DNA of 64,000 nt from Streptomyces nymphaeiformis (GCF_014203895.1 NZ_JACHJY010000001.1:62001-126000), one strand, 5' to 3'; positions 42,305 through 51,991 are shown, numbered from the stretch's first letter. Notes: generated by a model not told the origin, from the letters alone. Made by a program: numbers and translations.

Positions 42305-43129
42305 ATGAGCACCGACCAGCCGCCGCCCGGCGAGCCGCCCGAGGACGACCCGTTCAGCAAGAGGCCCCCGGAGCCGCCGCCGGGAGGCCCGCCGTCGGAG
42401 CCACCCCCGGGAGGAGGGCCACCCCCGGGAGGAGGGCCACCCCCGGGCGGAGGACAACCCCCGGGCGGAAGCCCGCCGCCGGGAGAGCCCCCGCCAGGAG
42501 GCCCGCCGCCCCCGCCCGGCGGCCCGCCGCCCGGGAGCCCGTACGGCTCCCCGTACGGTGGCGGCGGCTCCCCGTACGACAACATGCCTCCGCCTCCGCC
42601 CCCGTACGGCAGTCCCTACGGCGGCGGTTACGGCGGGGCCGATCCGCTCTCCGGGATGCCGCCGCTCGCGGAGACCGGCCGGCGCGTCCTCGCCCGGCTC
42701 ATCGACTGGGTGATCGTCGCGGTGCCGCTCGCGATCATCGGCATCCCGTTCGACATCTATCACCGGGCGACCCAGAACGGGAACGGCTTCGACAACACGG
42801 TCAACAGCCTCAACGGCGGCAGCCAGCTCGTCTTCCAGCTCATCACGATCGTCGCGTACGTCGCCTACGACACGGTGCTGACGGCCAAGGACGGCCGGAC
42901 GATCGGCAAGCGGCTGATGAAGCTGCGGGTCGCGATGCTCAACGACGGATCGACGCCCCCGATGAGCCAGTCGCTGCTGCGCGCCGTCGTGCTCTGGCTG
43001 CCCGCGCTGATCTGCTGCGCCTGCCTGTGGCCGCTACTGATCCTCATCCTGATCGTGGTCGACAAGCCCTACAAGCAGGGTCTGCACGACAAGGCGGCGA
43101 AGACGGTGGTCGTCACCGTCCCCCAGTAA
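42305..43129 (+). CDS. RDD-family membrane protein with Pro/Gly-rich N-terminus
   Basis: A 274-residue protein. The first about 125 residues are nearly all Pro and Gly (PPPGGGPPPGGGPPPGGG) with a few Tyr-Gly-Ser-Pro-Tyr units. The RDD domain follows: TGRRVLARLIDWVIVAVPLA, TAKDGRTIGKRLMKLRV, and a last span before DKPYKQGLHDKAAKTVVV. Three spans are predicted. It lies downstream of another RDD gene and was probably formed from the same ancestor. No clear ribosome site precedes the ATG. Confidence 0.85.
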   Translation: MSTDQPPPGEPPEDDPFSKRPPEPPPGGPPSEPPPGGGPPPGGGPPPGGGQPPGGSPPPGEPPPGGPPPPPGGPPPGSPYGSPYGGGGSPYDNMPPPPPPYGSPYGGGYGGADPLSGMPPLAETGRRVLARLIDWVIVAVPLAIIGIPFDIYHRATQNGNGFDNTVNSLNGGSQLVFQLITIVAYVAYDTVLTAKDGRTIGKRLMKLRVAMLNDGSTPPMSQSLLRAVVLWLPALICCACLWPLLILILIVVDKPYKQGLHDKAAKTVVVTVPQ

Positions 43130-43150
43130 GAGGAGACAAGGGGCGAAGCA

Positions 43151-43408
43151 TCACGAACCGATCCGGGTCTCGGCCCCCGCGCCCACGCGCTGGGCCGGCA
43201 CCCGGATCTCTTCGTTCACCGGGGTATTGACGGGCCGCTCGCGTCCCGGCATCGTCACCGCAACGAGGGCGCCGAGCAGCAGGCCGGCGGCGCAGATCAC
43301 CGCGATGCCCAGGGTCGTCGTCGTACCGGAGAGCAGCAGCAGGGCGACGGTCGTGAGGACGACGGTGGCCGAACCGTAGGTGAGCTGTGCGGCGTTCGGA
43401 CGCTGCAT
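43151..43408 (-). CDS. Small two-span membrane protein
   Basis: An 85-residue protein with two adjacent spans (TVVLTTVALLLLSGTTTTLG and IAVICAAGLLLGALVAVTM) and a polar C-terminal third. ATG 43408 has GAGGGGCGG at correct spacing. It converges on the RDD gene with a 21-base gap. No family recognised. Confidence 0.72.
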   Translation of the reverse strand: MQRPNAAQLTYGSATVVLTTVALLLLSGTTTTLGIAVICAAGLLLGALVAVTMPGRERPVNTPVNEEIRVPAQRVGAGAETRIGS

Positions 43409-43733
43409 GACGGGTACCGCCCCTCGAGTTCGGTTCGACTCTACGACGGTGGATGCCCGGAGGGCGTGACAGGTAAGCGTGACCTAACCCACGTTGCCGG
43501 TGCACGGGGGGCGCACGGGGTCACGAAACCGCCAATTCTCCTTCACCGTGCGCCCACTGAGTGTTCGATAATCGGAAACTCGATCCTGCATAGTGCACTT
43601 GACTCGTTCAAGTCAAGATCTGTCTTTTCTGGCCCCACTCCGGTCGAATGTCGTCACTTGTGACGCGCGACCCCGCCGGACGGACACCCCACCTTCGGTC
43701 CGAGGGCGCGGGCGCCGGGGAGGACAACATCAA
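43409..43733. other. Promoter region of the M6 protease gene
   Basis: A 325-base gap that must hold divergent promoters. Inverted repeats: CTTGACT (43598-43604) with AGTCAAG (43611-43617), and CGTCAC/GTGACG near 43655. The middle is less GC-rich than the coding flanks. These may be regulator sites for the secreted protease. No gene. Confidence 0.5.
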
Positions 43734-46148
43734 GTGACCAACAGACGACGGGCGATCAGAGCGTCCGCAGTCGTCGTGGCGCTCGCGGCCACCGCCGCCA
43801 CCGCCTCGACCTTCACCACCGCCTGGGCCGACAACAACGGCAACGTGACGCCGGCCGCGGGCATCCAGACCGTCGACAAGACGACGGTCGACCACGACCT
43901 GCCCGGTCCGTTCAGCGAGCAGCAGGAGCAGCAGCGCAAGGCTGCCCTGGAGCAGGTGCTGAACGGCGAGGCCACGGTCCAGAACCGGGGCGGCTCCAAG
44001 GTCGTCAAGCTCGACAGCAAGAAGTACGTCGAGCTCGGCCGCGAGAAGACCGACAAGATCTTCACGATCCTCGTCGAGTTCGGCGACCAGGTGGACAACA
44101 CCACCATGATCGACCGCAAGGACGACGACACGCCGGAGCTGAAGCCGAAGTACGGCGGCACGCCCGGCCCGCTGCACAACACGATAGCCAAGCCGGACCG
44201 TGCGACCGACAACTCCACGGCCTGGCAGGCTGATTACAACCAGCAGCACTTCCAGGACCTGTACTTCGGCACCGGCAAGAACGCCGACGGCAGCCCGAAG
44301 CACTCCATGAAGACCTACTACGAGCGGACCTCGTCCGGTCGTTACTCGGTCGACGGCACGGTCTCCGACTGGGTCAAGGTCCCGTACAACGAGGCCCGTT
44401 ACGGCTCGAACTACTGTGGCCAGACCAACTGCGCCAACGTCTGGGACACCGTCCGCGACGGCGTCAACGCCTGGGCCGCCGACCAGAAGGCCAAGGGCAA
44501 GACCGACGCCGAGATCAAGGCCCAGCTGGCCGGGTACGACCAGTGGGACCGTTACGACTTCGACGGCGACGGCAACTTCAACGAGCCCGACGGCTACATC
44601 GACCACTTCCAGATCGTCCACGCGGGCGAGGACGAGTCGGCCGGCGGCGGCGCCGAGGGCAAGAACGCCCTGTGGGCCCACCGCTGGTACGCCTACGGCA
44701 CCAACGCGGGCAAGACCGGCCCCGAGAACAACAAGGCCGGCGGCACCCAGATCGGTGACACCGGCATCTGGGTCGGCGACTACACGATGCAGCCGGAGAA
44801 CGGCGGCCTCGGCGTCTTCGCGCACGAGTACGGCCACGACCTCGGTCTGCCGGACCACTACGACACCTCGGGTGGCGGCGAGAACTCCACCGGGTTCTGG
44901 ACCCTGATGTCGTCCGGTTCCTGGCTCGGCCAGGGCAAGGACGCCATCGGCGACCTGCCCGGCGACATGTCCGCCTGGGACAAGCTCCAGCTCGGCTGGC
45001 TGAACTACGCCAAGGTCAACGACTGGCAGCGCGCCACCAAGACGACCCACAAGCTGGGCGTCTCGGAGTACAACACGAAGAACCCCCAGGCGCTCGTCGT
45101 CGAGCTGCCGAAGAAGGTCGTCCCCACCGACGTCGTGGCCCCCGCCGAGGGTGCCTCGCAGTGGTGGAGCAACATGGGTGACGACCTCAAGAACACCCTG
45201 ACCCGCTCCGTCGACCTCACGGGCAAGACGTCCGCCTCCCTGGAGCTCCAGGGCTGGTACGACATCGAGGCCGAGTACGACTACCTCTACGCCGAGGTGT
45301 CGACCGACGGTGGCGCCAACTGGACGGCCCTGAACGGCACCGCCGACGGCGTGGCCATCCCGAAGGACGCCTCCGGCGCCCCGGGTCTGACCGGTGCCTC
45401 CGACACGCACAAGAAGCTCGTCTACGACCTGAACGCGTACGCGGGCAAGAAGTTCGACCTCCGCTTCCGCTACCAGACGGACGGCGGCGCGGGCGGCAAG
45501 GGCTTCACCGCCGACGCCATCGACCTGACCGCCGACGGTGCCTCCGTCTTCGCCGACGGCGCCGAGAACGGCGACAACGGCTGGGTCGCGAAGGGCTTCT
45601 CGCGGATCGGCAAGGGCTTCACGAAGGAGTACGAGCAGTACTACATCGCGGAGAACCGCCAGTACGTCTCGTACGACAAGACCCTCAAGGTCGGCCCGTA
45701 CAACTTCGGTTTCACGGGTGCCAAGGCCAGCTGGGTCGAGCACTACCCGTACCAGAACGGTCTGCTCATCTGGAAGTGGGACCTGTCCCAGAAGGACAAC
45801 AACACCTCCCAGCACCCGGGCGTGGGTCGGGTCCTCCCGATCGACGCGCACCCGAGCCCGCTGAAGTGGGCCAACGGTGAGCTGATGCGCAACCGCGTCC
45901 AGGCGTACGACTCGCCGTTCAGCATCTCCCGCACGGACGGCTTCCAGCTGCACTACAAGGACGCCGCCACCTGGGTCCCGTCGCAGGCCGGCAACCCGAC
46001 CTTCGACGACCGCAAGGGCGTCTACTGGTTCGCCGAGACCCCGCTCGCCGGTGTCCAGGTAACTGACACCAACACCAAGATCCAGGTCGTCAAGGAGCCG
46101 AAGGATGGCCAGACGATCACGGTTCAGGTCGGTCCCTCGACCAAGTAA
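43734..46148 (+). CDS. Secreted M6 metalloprotease (immune inhibitor A family)
   Basis: An 804-residue secreted zinc protease. The signal peptide begins VTNRRRAIRASAVVVALAAT and ends near AWA. The zinc motif is H364-EYGH-368 followed by DLGLPDHYD, the extended M6 motif. C-terminal beta-sandwich domains include a MAM/carbohydrate-like region with ELQGWYDIEAEYDYLYAEVS. GTG 43734 with GGGGAGGA at 43717-43724 gives a proper signal peptide, unlike the longer frame. InA-type enzymes degrade host or environmental proteins; in Streptomyces they are probably nutritional or developmental. Confidence 0.93.
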   Translation: MTNRRRAIRASAVVVALAATAATASTFTTAWADNNGNVTPAAGIQTVDKTTVDHDLPGPFSEQQEQQRKAALEQVLNGEATVQNRGGSKVVKLDSKKYVELGREKTDKIFTILVEFGDQVDNTTMIDRKDDDTPELKPKYGGTPGPLHNTIAKPDRATDNSTAWQADYNQQHFQDLYFGTGKNADGSPKHSMKTYYERTSSGRYSVDGTVSDWVKVPYNEARYGSNYCGQTNCANVWDTVRDGVNAWAADQKAKGKTDAEIKAQLAGYDQWDRYDFDGDGNFNEPDGYIDHFQIVHAGEDESAGGGAEGKNALWAHRWYAYGTNAGKTGPENNKAGGTQIGDTGIWVGDYTMQPENGGLGVFAHEYGHDLGLPDHYDTSGGGENSTGFWTLMSSGSWLGQGKDAIGDLPGDMSAWDKLQLGWLNYAKVNDWQRATKTTHKLGVSEYNTKNPQALVVELPKKVVPTDVVAPAEGASQWWSNMGDDLKNTLTRSVDLTGKTSASLELQGWYDIEAEYDYLYAEVSTDGGANWTALNGTADGVAIPKDASGAPGLTGASDTHKKLVYDLNAYAGKKFDLRFRYQTDGGAGGKGFTADAIDLTADGASVFADGAENGDNGWVAKGFSRIGKGFTKEYEQYYIAENRQYVSYDKTLKVGPYNFGFTGAKASWVEHYPYQNGLLIWKWDLSQKDNNTSQHPGVGRVLPIDAHPSPLKWANGELMRNRVQAYDSPFSISRTDGFQLHYKDAATWVPSQAGNPTFDDRKGVYWFAETPLAGVQVTDTNTKIQVVKEPKDGQTITVQVGPSTK

Positions 46149-46173
46149 TTCGTAAAACCGCAGGTCAAAGCAT

Positions 46174-46213
46174 GATCGGCCGTCGCCCTCTAGCGGGCGG
46201 CGGCCGATCGTGT
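46174..46213 (+). terminator. Terminator after the M6 protease gene
   Basis: A 15-bp stem (46174-46188 with 46195-46209, one G-U pair) and a TCTAGC loop, followed by TGTTTAGG. Confidence 0.8.
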
Positions 46214-46270
46214 TTAGGTGCGTCTGACCGAGTTCTTATTGACATCCAATCCACGGGGGAGTGGTTCCGC

Positions 46271-46582
46271 ATGCCCAACGGAGGGTTCTGCAAGCTGCCG
46301 GGAGGCAGCGTGGTGGTCGCCATAGGGCTGCCGAGCCCGGCCGGCGACGGCGCCACCGTCCGCTTCCTGGTCCACGCGGCCAACCGCGCCCGCGCCCTCA
46401 CCCGGCTGCGGAACCTGGGGCTGCGGGCGGTCTACCTCCGCGGCAACTCCGAGCCGCCCACCCCGGACGAGATCACCGCCGTCCTGCACCACCCGGACGG
46501 CCTGCTGTGGCGATCGGCACCGGGCGCCGCCCAGGAGCTCTGGCACCCGGTACGGTCCCTCCCGAAGGCGCCGGCCGCGTAG
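46271..46582 (+). CDS. Conserved hypothetical protein, about 100 residues
   Basis: A 103-residue protein, MPNGGFCKLPGGSVVVAIGL at the start, with a mixed alpha/beta look and no span or signal. ATG 46271 follows GGGGGAG at 46254-46260. It converges with the nicotinamidase gene, the stops being two bases apart. I do not recognise it. Confidence 0.72.
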   Translation: MPNGGFCKLPGGSVVVAIGLPSPAGDGATVRFLVHAANRARALTRLRNLGLRAVYLRGNSEPPTPDEITAVLHHPDGLLWRSAPGAAQELWHPVRSLPKAPAA

Positions 46583-46584
46583 AC

Positions 46585-47184
46585 CTACGCCACGACCGGC
46601 TTGCCCCGCAGCTGCACGCCCGCCGCGCGGAGCTCCTCCAGGGCCCGCTCCGTGGTCTCCCTGGCCACGCCGGCCGTCAGGTCGAGCAGGACGTGGGTCC
46701 GGAAGCCCTCCCGCGCCGCGTCCAGGGCGGTCGCCCGGACGCAGTGGTCGGTGGCGATGCCGACCACGTCGACCTCGGTGACGTCCCGCTCGCGCAGCCA
46801 CTCCGCGAGCGTCCCGCCGTTCTCGTCGCGCCCCTCGAAGCCGCTGTACGCCGCGGCGTACGCGCCCTTGTCGAAGACGGCGTCGATCGCCCCGCTGGCG
46901 ACGGCGGGCGCGAAGTTCGGGTGGAAGCCGACGCCCTCCGTGCCGGCCACGCAGTGCACCGGCCAGGAGGACACGTAGTCCGGCTCCTCGCCGGCCGGGG
47001 CGAAGTGCGCGCCCGGGTCGACGTGGTGGTCGCGGGTGGCGACGACGTGCCGGTAGGAGGTGCCCGCCGTCTGGCCCACCAGGTCGGTGATCGCGGCGGC
47101 GACGTCCGCGCCGCCGGCCACCGCGAGGCTGCCGCCCTCGCAGAAGTCGTTCTGAACGTCCACAACGATCAATGCGCGGTGCAT
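46585..47184 (-). CDS. pncA: Nicotinamidase (isochorismatase-like hydrolase)
   Basis: A 199-residue enzyme that hydrolyses nicotinamide to nicotinate for the NAD salvage pathway. Catalytic Asp D9 is in VVDVQNDF, the lysine is in FDKGAYAAAYSGFEG and the nucleophilic Cys in ATDHCVRATALDA. The metal-binding segment is DHHVDPGAHFAP. Its product is the substrate of the enzyme encoded by pncB, which lies just upstream on the same strand with an 87-base gap, so the two form a salvage operon. Confidence 0.93.
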   Translation of the reverse strand: MHRALIVVDVQNDFCEGGSLAVAGGADVAAAITDLVGQTAGTSYRHVVATRDHHVDPGAHFAPAGEEPDYVSSWPVHCVAGTEGVGFHPNFAPAVASGAIDAVFDKGAYAAAYSGFEGRDENGGTLAEWLRERDVTEVDVVGIATDHCVRATALDAAREGFRTHVLLDLTAGVARETTERALEELRAAGVQLRGKPVVA

Positions 47185-47235
47185 GGCGGGTGTCCTTAGC
47201 GCGTCGGGGAGGGGTGGGTTCGAGCCTAGAGACTT

Positions 47236-47256
47236 CCCCCTCCCATCGGGAGGGGG
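47236..47256 (-). promoter_or_regulatory. Hairpin between pncB and pncA
   Basis: CCCCCTCCC and GGGAGGGGG pair around an ATC loop, and outer GCCTAG/CTAGGC bases can extend the structure. With no T tract it may attenuate or protect the message between the two salvage genes. Confidence 0.55.
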
Positions 47257-47271
47257 CGTCCCCGAGGAGTG

Positions 47272-48600
47272 CTAGGCGTACTCGGTGGGCAGGACCGGCT
47301 CGCCCCGCGACAGCTGCATCGCGGACATCGGCAGCCCCGCACGGGCCGCGATGTGCCGGGTCCTGGCGGCCTCCAGGGGCTCCCGGGCCACCACGTCGCC
47401 GCCCTTGACCAGCTCGACGAGCAGCTGGTGGTCGGCGAGCTCCGGCGGGACCGGCCCGGTGCCCACGACCTCCGCCTCGGCGACCCCGGCCGCGTCGGGC
47501 CGGCGCGCCGCCCACTTGCGGCCGCCGACGGAGGCCTTGCCGCCCAGCGACTTCTTGGCCACCGGCACCAGGGGCGCCTTCGGGTCGGCCGAGGCGGCCC
47601 GGGCGACCAGCTTGTAGACCATGGAGCAGGTCGGGTGGCCGCTGCCGGTGACGAGCTGCGTGCCCACCCCGTACGCGTCTACGGGGGCCGCCGCGAGGGA
47701 GGCGATGGCGTACTCGTCGAGGTCCGAGGTGACCACGATCTTGGTGTTCCGGGCGCCCAGCTCGTCCAGCTGCGCCCGCACCCGGTGCGCGACGAGCAGC
47801 AGGTCGCCGGAGTCGATCCGCACGGCCCCGAGCTCGGGCCCGGCGACCTCGACGGCGGTGCGGACGGCCTCGGCCACGTCGTACGTGTCGACGAGCAGGG
47901 TCGTGCCGCGCCCCAGGGTCTCCACCTGGGCCCGGAAGGCGTCCCGCTCGCTGTCGTGGAGGAGGGTGAAGGCGTGGGCGGAGGTGCCGACGGTCGGGAT
48001 GCCGTAGCGGAAGCCGGCGGCGAGGTCCGAGGTGGCCTGGAAGCCGCCGACGTACGCGGCGCGGGAGGCGGCGACGGCCGCCAGCTCGTGGGTGCGCCGG
48101 GCGCCCATCTCGATCAGGCGCCGCTCGCCGGCGGCGGCCGACATGCGGGAGGCGGCGGCCGCGATGGCCGAGTCGTGGTTGAGGATCGAGAGGATCACGG
48201 TCTCCAGGAGCACGCACTCCGCGAAGGAGCCCTCGACGCGCAGCACGGGGGAGCCGGGGAAGTACACCTCGCCCTCGGGGTAGCCCCAGATGTCGCCCGA
48301 GAAGCGGTAGCGGGCCAGCCACTGGAGGGTCGGCTCGTCGACGATGCCGTGCTCGCGCAGGAAGCCCAGGACGGCGGGGTCGAACCGGAAGTTCTCGACG
48401 GCGTCGAGGACCCGGCCGATGCCCGCGAGGACGCCGTAGCGCCGCCCCTCGGGCAGCCGCCGGGTGAAGACCTCGAAGACGGAGCGCCGGTCGGCGGTGC
48501 CGGCCCGCAGGGCCGCCTGGAGCATGGTCAGCTCGTACTGATCGGTGAAGAGCGCGGTCGACGGCACGTCCACCGGCAGCCCAAGGTCCGCAGCGTTCAT
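47272..48600 (-). CDS. pncB: Nicotinate phosphoribosyltransferase
   Basis: A 442-residue enzyme joining nicotinate and PRPP to nicotinate mononucleotide. Family signatures: TDQYELTMLQA near residue 20, IRIDSGDL near residue 260, and GVGTQLVTG near residue 320. It shares an operon with pncA. TAGCAT ends eight bases upstream of the ATG, compatible with a leaderless or very short leader. It diverges from clpS. Confidence 0.94.
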   Translation of the reverse strand: MNAADLGLPVDVPSTALFTDQYELTMLQAALRAGTADRRSVFEVFTRRLPEGRRYGVLAGIGRVLDAVENFRFDPAVLGFLREHGIVDEPTLQWLARYRFSGDIWGYPEGEVYFPGSPVLRVEGSFAECVLLETVILSILNHDSAIAAAASRMSAAAGERRLIEMGARRTHELAAVAASRAAYVGGFQATSDLAAGFRYGIPTVGTSAHAFTLLHDSERDAFRAQVETLGRGTTLLVDTYDVAEAVRTAVEVAGPELGAVRIDSGDLLLVAHRVRAQLDELGARNTKIVVTSDLDEYAIASLAAAPVDAYGVGTQLVTGSGHPTCSMVYKLVARAASADPKAPLVPVAKKSLGGKASVGGRKWAARRPDAAGVAEAEVVGTGPVPPELADHQLLVELVKGGDVVAREPLEAARTRHIAARAGLPMSAMQLSRGEPVLPTEYA

Positions 48601-48724
48601 GGCAGCGATGCTAGCGCAGAAATCGTCAGAGTGACGAATAGTGGGGCCGACGTGGGGCTGTCAGGGGTGCACATGCCGTGCCCCGTTTGCGCGACCGGCC
48701 CCCAGGGGTGACAACATGGGGTGA

Positions 48725-49030
48725 GTGAGCGTCGCGCCTATTGAGATCGAACGTACGGAATCGGCCGAGGAGGTCTCCGCGGTCGTCGAACCCGACGTGC
48801 CCTGGGTGACCCTCGTGCACAACGATCCGGTCAACCTGATGAGCTATGTCGAGTACGTCTTCCAGTCGTACTTCGGATACTCCAAGGACAAGGCGCACAA
48901 GCTGATGCTCGACGTGCACAACAAGGGCCGCGCGGTGGTCTCCAGCGGCACCCGCGAGGAGATGGAACGGGACGTGCAGGCGATGCACGGCTACGGCCTG
49001 TGGGCGACCCTCTCCCAGGACCGCTTCTGA
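48725..49030 (+). CDS. clpS: ATP-dependent Clp protease adaptor ClpS
   Basis: A 101-residue adaptor that delivers N-end-rule substrates to the ClpA/ClpC-ClpP protease. Hallmarks: [19 protein letters not shown] (the Asn-Asp-x3-Met pocket), then [19 protein letters not shown] 48725 is the start. The stop overlaps the ATG of the next gene (TGATG), the order clpS-DUF2017 being standard in actinomycetes. Confidence 0.95.
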   Translation: MSVAPIEIERTESAEEVSAVVEPDVPWVTLVHNDPVNLMSYVEYVFQSYFGYSKDKAHKLMLDVHNKGRAVVSSGTREEMERDVQAMHGYGLWATLSQDRF

Positions 49031-49614
49031 TGGCCGGGCACTTCGAGACGCTCCCCGGCGGCGGCGCGGCCGTCGCGCTCGACGACGTCGAGATCTCCAT
49101 CCTCCGCTCCCTCGCCGTCCAGCTCATGGAGCTGATCGGCCCCGGCGACGAGCCCGCCGCCGACGCGGACCCGCTGGCCGCGCTCTTCGCCGAGGGCCCG
49201 AGCGAGCCGCCGTCCGACCCCGCCCTCCGGCGACTCTTCCCCGACGCGTACGGGGACGACAGCGAGGAGCTGCGGGCGGCCGCCTCCGACTTCCGCCGCT
49301 ACACCGAGAACGACCTGCGGGCCCGCAAGCGCGAGGACGCCATCGCGGTCGTCCGCGCCCTCGACTCCCTGTCCGCCGAGGCGGCCGGGGAGGGCGGCGC
49401 GGTCCTGAAGCTCACCCCGGACGAGTCCCGGGCCTGGCTCGGCGCGCTCAACGACCTCCGGCTGACCATCGGGACCCGCCTGGAGGTCACGGACGACGAG
49501 CAGAGCGAGGAGCTGTACCGACTGCCGGACTCCGACCCGCGCAAGCCGATGGTGATGGCGTACCTCTGGCTGGGGGCGCTCCAGGAGTCCCTCGTCGCGA
49601 CCCTGATGCCCTGA
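49030..49614 (+). CDS. DUF2017-family protein, ClpS neighbour
   Basis: A 194-residue cytoplasmic helical protein. ATG 49030 overlaps the clpS stop, giving translational coupling; an upstream in-frame ATG at 49000 lies inside clpS. Features: ISILRSLAVQLMELIGPG, RLFPDAYGDD, and a C-terminal YLWLGALQESLVATLMP. The family follows clpS in many actinobacteria, but its role is unknown; a part in ClpS-dependent proteolysis is inference. Confidence 0.9.
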   Translation: MAGHFETLPGGGAAVALDDVEISILRSLAVQLMELIGPGDEPAADADPLAALFAEGPSEPPSDPALRRLFPDAYGDDSEELRAAASDFRRYTENDLRARKREDAIAVVRALDSLSAEAAGEGGAVLKLTPDESRAWLGALNDLRLTIGTRLEVTDDEQSEELYRLPDSDPRKPMVMAYLWLGALQESLVATLMP

Positions 49615-49935
49615 GTCCACGGCGACTCTTCCGGCTGTTCGCTCAGCGGACGCTCAAATCCGCATAACGAATGCGTTATGAGAGCGTCCGCTTTGCCGTC
49701 TTGTGCGCCTTTTATGCCCATTGTTTTGTGGCGTGCGCCACACGCAACTCCGTCGATCACCTCCCACCCCGTGATAAATCTTCACGACCACTCGGGCACG
49801 CCACCCCTGTTCCCGAGGGCGCTTGGGCCGGCTGACCGCCGGTGGCACTCCATCCACATCCGGGGGGATCAGGAACTGATCCGCGGCAGACGCACTCGCA
49901 GTCGCGCGGATCAGCATGGAGAAAGGGGCACCACC
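49615..49935. promoter_or_regulatory. Promoter region of the amino-acid permease gene with an inverted repeat
   Basis: A 321-base gap. CATAACG (49663-49669) and CGTTATG (49674-49680) form an exact inverted repeat around AATG, in a region of low GC that suits a regulator operator. No gene was found. Confidence 0.5.
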
Positions 49936-51372
49936 ATGACCTCAGTGCAGGTCGATCAGCAGCACGACGGCAATGAGGCCGCGGACTCCGCCTCGGGCGA
50001 GGGTTACCACCGGGCACTCGGCGCCCGTCAGATCCAGATGATCGCGATCGGCGGCGCCATCGGCACCGGGCTCTTCCTCGGTGCGGGCAAGGGCATCTCC
50101 ATCGCGGGACCGAGCCTGATCCTCGCGTACGCGATCGCCGGCCTCGTCATCTTCTTCATCATGCGGGCGCTCGGCGAGCTCCTCATGTACCGCCCGGTGT
50201 CGGGCTCCTTCTCGGAGTACGCCCGCGAGTTCATCGGCCCGTTCGCGGGCTTCGCGACCGGCTGGACGTACTGGCTCTTCTGGGTCGTCACCGGCATCAC
50301 CGAGGTCACCGCCGCGGCGACCTACATGACGTACTGGTGGGACATCCCGCAGTGGCTGTCCGCCCTCGTCTTCACCGTGATCCTCTACGGCGCCAACCTG
50401 ATCTCCGTGAAGCTCTTCGGTGAGCTGGAGTTCTGGTTCTCCATGGTCAAGGTCACCGCGATCGTCGGCATGATCCTGATCTGCGCCGGCATCCTCACCC
50501 TCGGCTTCTCCGACGCCGGAGCCACCGCCTCCGTCACCCACCTGTGGGACCTGGGCGGCTTCTTCGCCGGCGACGACGGCATCTTCTCGACCCTGATGAC
50601 CCTCCAGATGGTCATGTTCGCCTTCCTCGCGGTCGAGCTGGTCGGCGTGACGGCGGGCGAGTCGAAGGACCCCAAGACGGTCCTCCCGAAGGCCATCAAC
50701 ACCGTGCCGTGGCGCATCGCCGTCTTCTACGTCGGCGCGCTGATCATGATCCTGTCGGTCGTCCCGTGGACCGCGTTCAAGCCGGGCGTCTCCCCGTTCG
50801 TCGAGGCCTTCGAGCGGATGGGCCTCGGCGTCGGCGCCGCGATCGTCAACTTCGTCGTCCTCACGGCCGCCCTGTCCTCCTGCAACTCGGGCATGTACTC
50901 CACCGGCCGCATGCTGCGCGACCTCGCGCTCAACGGCCAGGGTCCGAAGGTCTTCACCAAGCTGACCAGGTCCGGCACCCCGCTGGTCGGCACCACGGTC
51001 TCCGCCGCGCTGATGATGGTCGGCGTCTGGATCAACTACCAGTGGCCCGGCGACGCGTTCAACTACGTCGTCTCCTTCGCCACCATCTCCGGCATGTGGG
51101 CCTGGATCGTCATCCTGATCTGCCAGATCCGCTACCGCCGCAAGGCCGACCGCGGCGAGCTGCCCCAGTCCTCCTTCAAGGCGCCCGGCGGCATCTGGTT
51201 CAGCGTCTTCTCGCTCGCCTTCATCGGCATGGTGATCGTGACCATGGGCATGGACAAGGACAACCGGGTCGCGCTGTACGGCGCGCCGGTCTGGGGCCTG
51301 GTCCTCGCCGTCTCCTACCTGGTCCTCAAGGCCCGCAACCCCGAGGGTGCGGCCTTCGCCAAGCGCTCCTGA
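49936..51372 (+). CDS. Amino-acid permease (APC superfamily, GABA/basic amino-acid type)
   Basis: A 478-residue permease with about 12 spans. It has the AAT-family start MIAIGGAIGTGLFLGAGKGI, the loop RALGELLMYRPVSGSFSEYA, and ELVGVTAGESKDP in the middle. The closest known relatives transport GABA, lysine, asparagine or aromatic amino acids; which one is not certain. ATG 49936 follows GAAAGGGG. A hairpin terminator stands directly after it. Confidence 0.92.
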   Translation: MTSVQVDQQHDGNEAADSASGEGYHRALGARQIQMIAIGGAIGTGLFLGAGKGISIAGPSLILAYAIAGLVIFFIMRALGELLMYRPVSGSFSEYAREFIGPFAGFATGWTYWLFWVVTGITEVTAAATYMTYWWDIPQWLSALVFTVILYGANLISVKLFGELEFWFSMVKVTAIVGMILICAGILTLGFSDAGATASVTHLWDLGGFFAGDDGIFSTLMTLQMVMFAFLAVELVGVTAGESKDPKTVLPKAINTVPWRIAVFYVGALIMILSVVPWTAFKPGVSPFVEAFERMGLGVGAAIVNFVVLTAALSSCNSGMYSTGRMLRDLALNGQGPKVFTKLTRSGTPLVGTTVSAALMMVGVWINYQWPGDAFNYVVSFATISGMWAWIVILICQIRYRRKADRGELPQSSFKAPGGIWFSVFSLAFIGMVIVTMGMDKDNRVALYGAPVWGLVLAVSYLVLKARNPEGAAFAKRS

Positions 51373-51391
51373 CCTGGTAAGTCTCAGCATC

Positions 51392-51430
51392 CGGGCCGTT
51401 CCGTACCACTTATCGGTACGGGACGGCCCG
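51392..51430 (+). terminator. Terminator between the permease and mec
   Basis: Arms 51392-51407 and 51415-51430 pair over 15 of 16 positions with a 7-base loop ACTTATC. It ends just before the TATCCT element of the next gene. Confidence 0.8.
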
Positions 51431-51448
51431 TCTGCTTATCCTGTCGGC

Positions 51449-51874
51449 ATGCTGACCATCACCCGTGCCCTGTACGACCAGATCGTGGCGCACTCCCGCG
51501 CGGACCACCCCGACGAGGCCTGCGGCGTGGTCGCGGGTCCGGTCGGCAGCGGACGCCCCGAGCGGTTCATCCCGATGCTCAACGCCGCCCGCTCGCCCAC
51601 CTTCTACGAGTTCGACTCCGCGGACCTGCTCAAGCTCTACCGCGACATGGACGACCGGGACGAGGAGCCCGTCATCGTCTACCACTCGCACACCGCGACC
51701 GAGGCCTACCCGTCCCGCACGGACATCTCGTACGCGAACGAGCCCCAGGCCCACTACGTCCTCGTCTCCACCGCCGACACCGACGACGCCGGCCCCTTCC
51801 AGTTCCGCTCCTACACGATCGTCGAGGGCGTCGTGACGGAGGAGGAGGTCAAGGTCGTCGAGGCGTACGAGTAG
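51449..51874 (+). CDS. mec: JAMM metalloprotease acting on CysO-cysteine
   Basis: A 141-residue Mov34/MPN/PAD-1 protease. The JAMM zinc site is complete: E23, H79-S80-H81 and D92 with S89 (HxHx7Sx2D). In Mycobacterium tuberculosis, Mec releases cysteine from the C-terminus of the sulfur carrier CysO; here cysO and cysM follow within 700 bases. TATCCT lies seven bases before the ATG and there is no ribosome site, so the transcript is probably leaderless. A Cys-codon leader peptide separates it from cysO. Confidence 0.93.
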   Translation: MLTITRALYDQIVAHSRADHPDEACGVVAGPVGSGRPERFIPMLNAARSPTFYEFDSADLLKLYRDMDDRDEEPVIVYHSHTATEAYPSRTDISYANEPQAHYVLVSTADTDDAGPFQFRSYTIVEGVVTEEEVKVVEAYE

Positions 51875-51991
51875 GGCGCGAGGCGGGCGGAGGACGACGC
51901 TCCGCCCGCGTCGTCCATCAGCCGGTCAGAAACCATCCACCATGTGAGATCACATTCCGAAACCCGGACCGGGAATCGATACGATGAGCCC

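Noticed and set aside
40373-43129. A 918-residue frame running into the second RDD gene
   Set aside because: Its first part is an out-of-frame reading of the first RDD gene. The real gene starts at ATG 42305.
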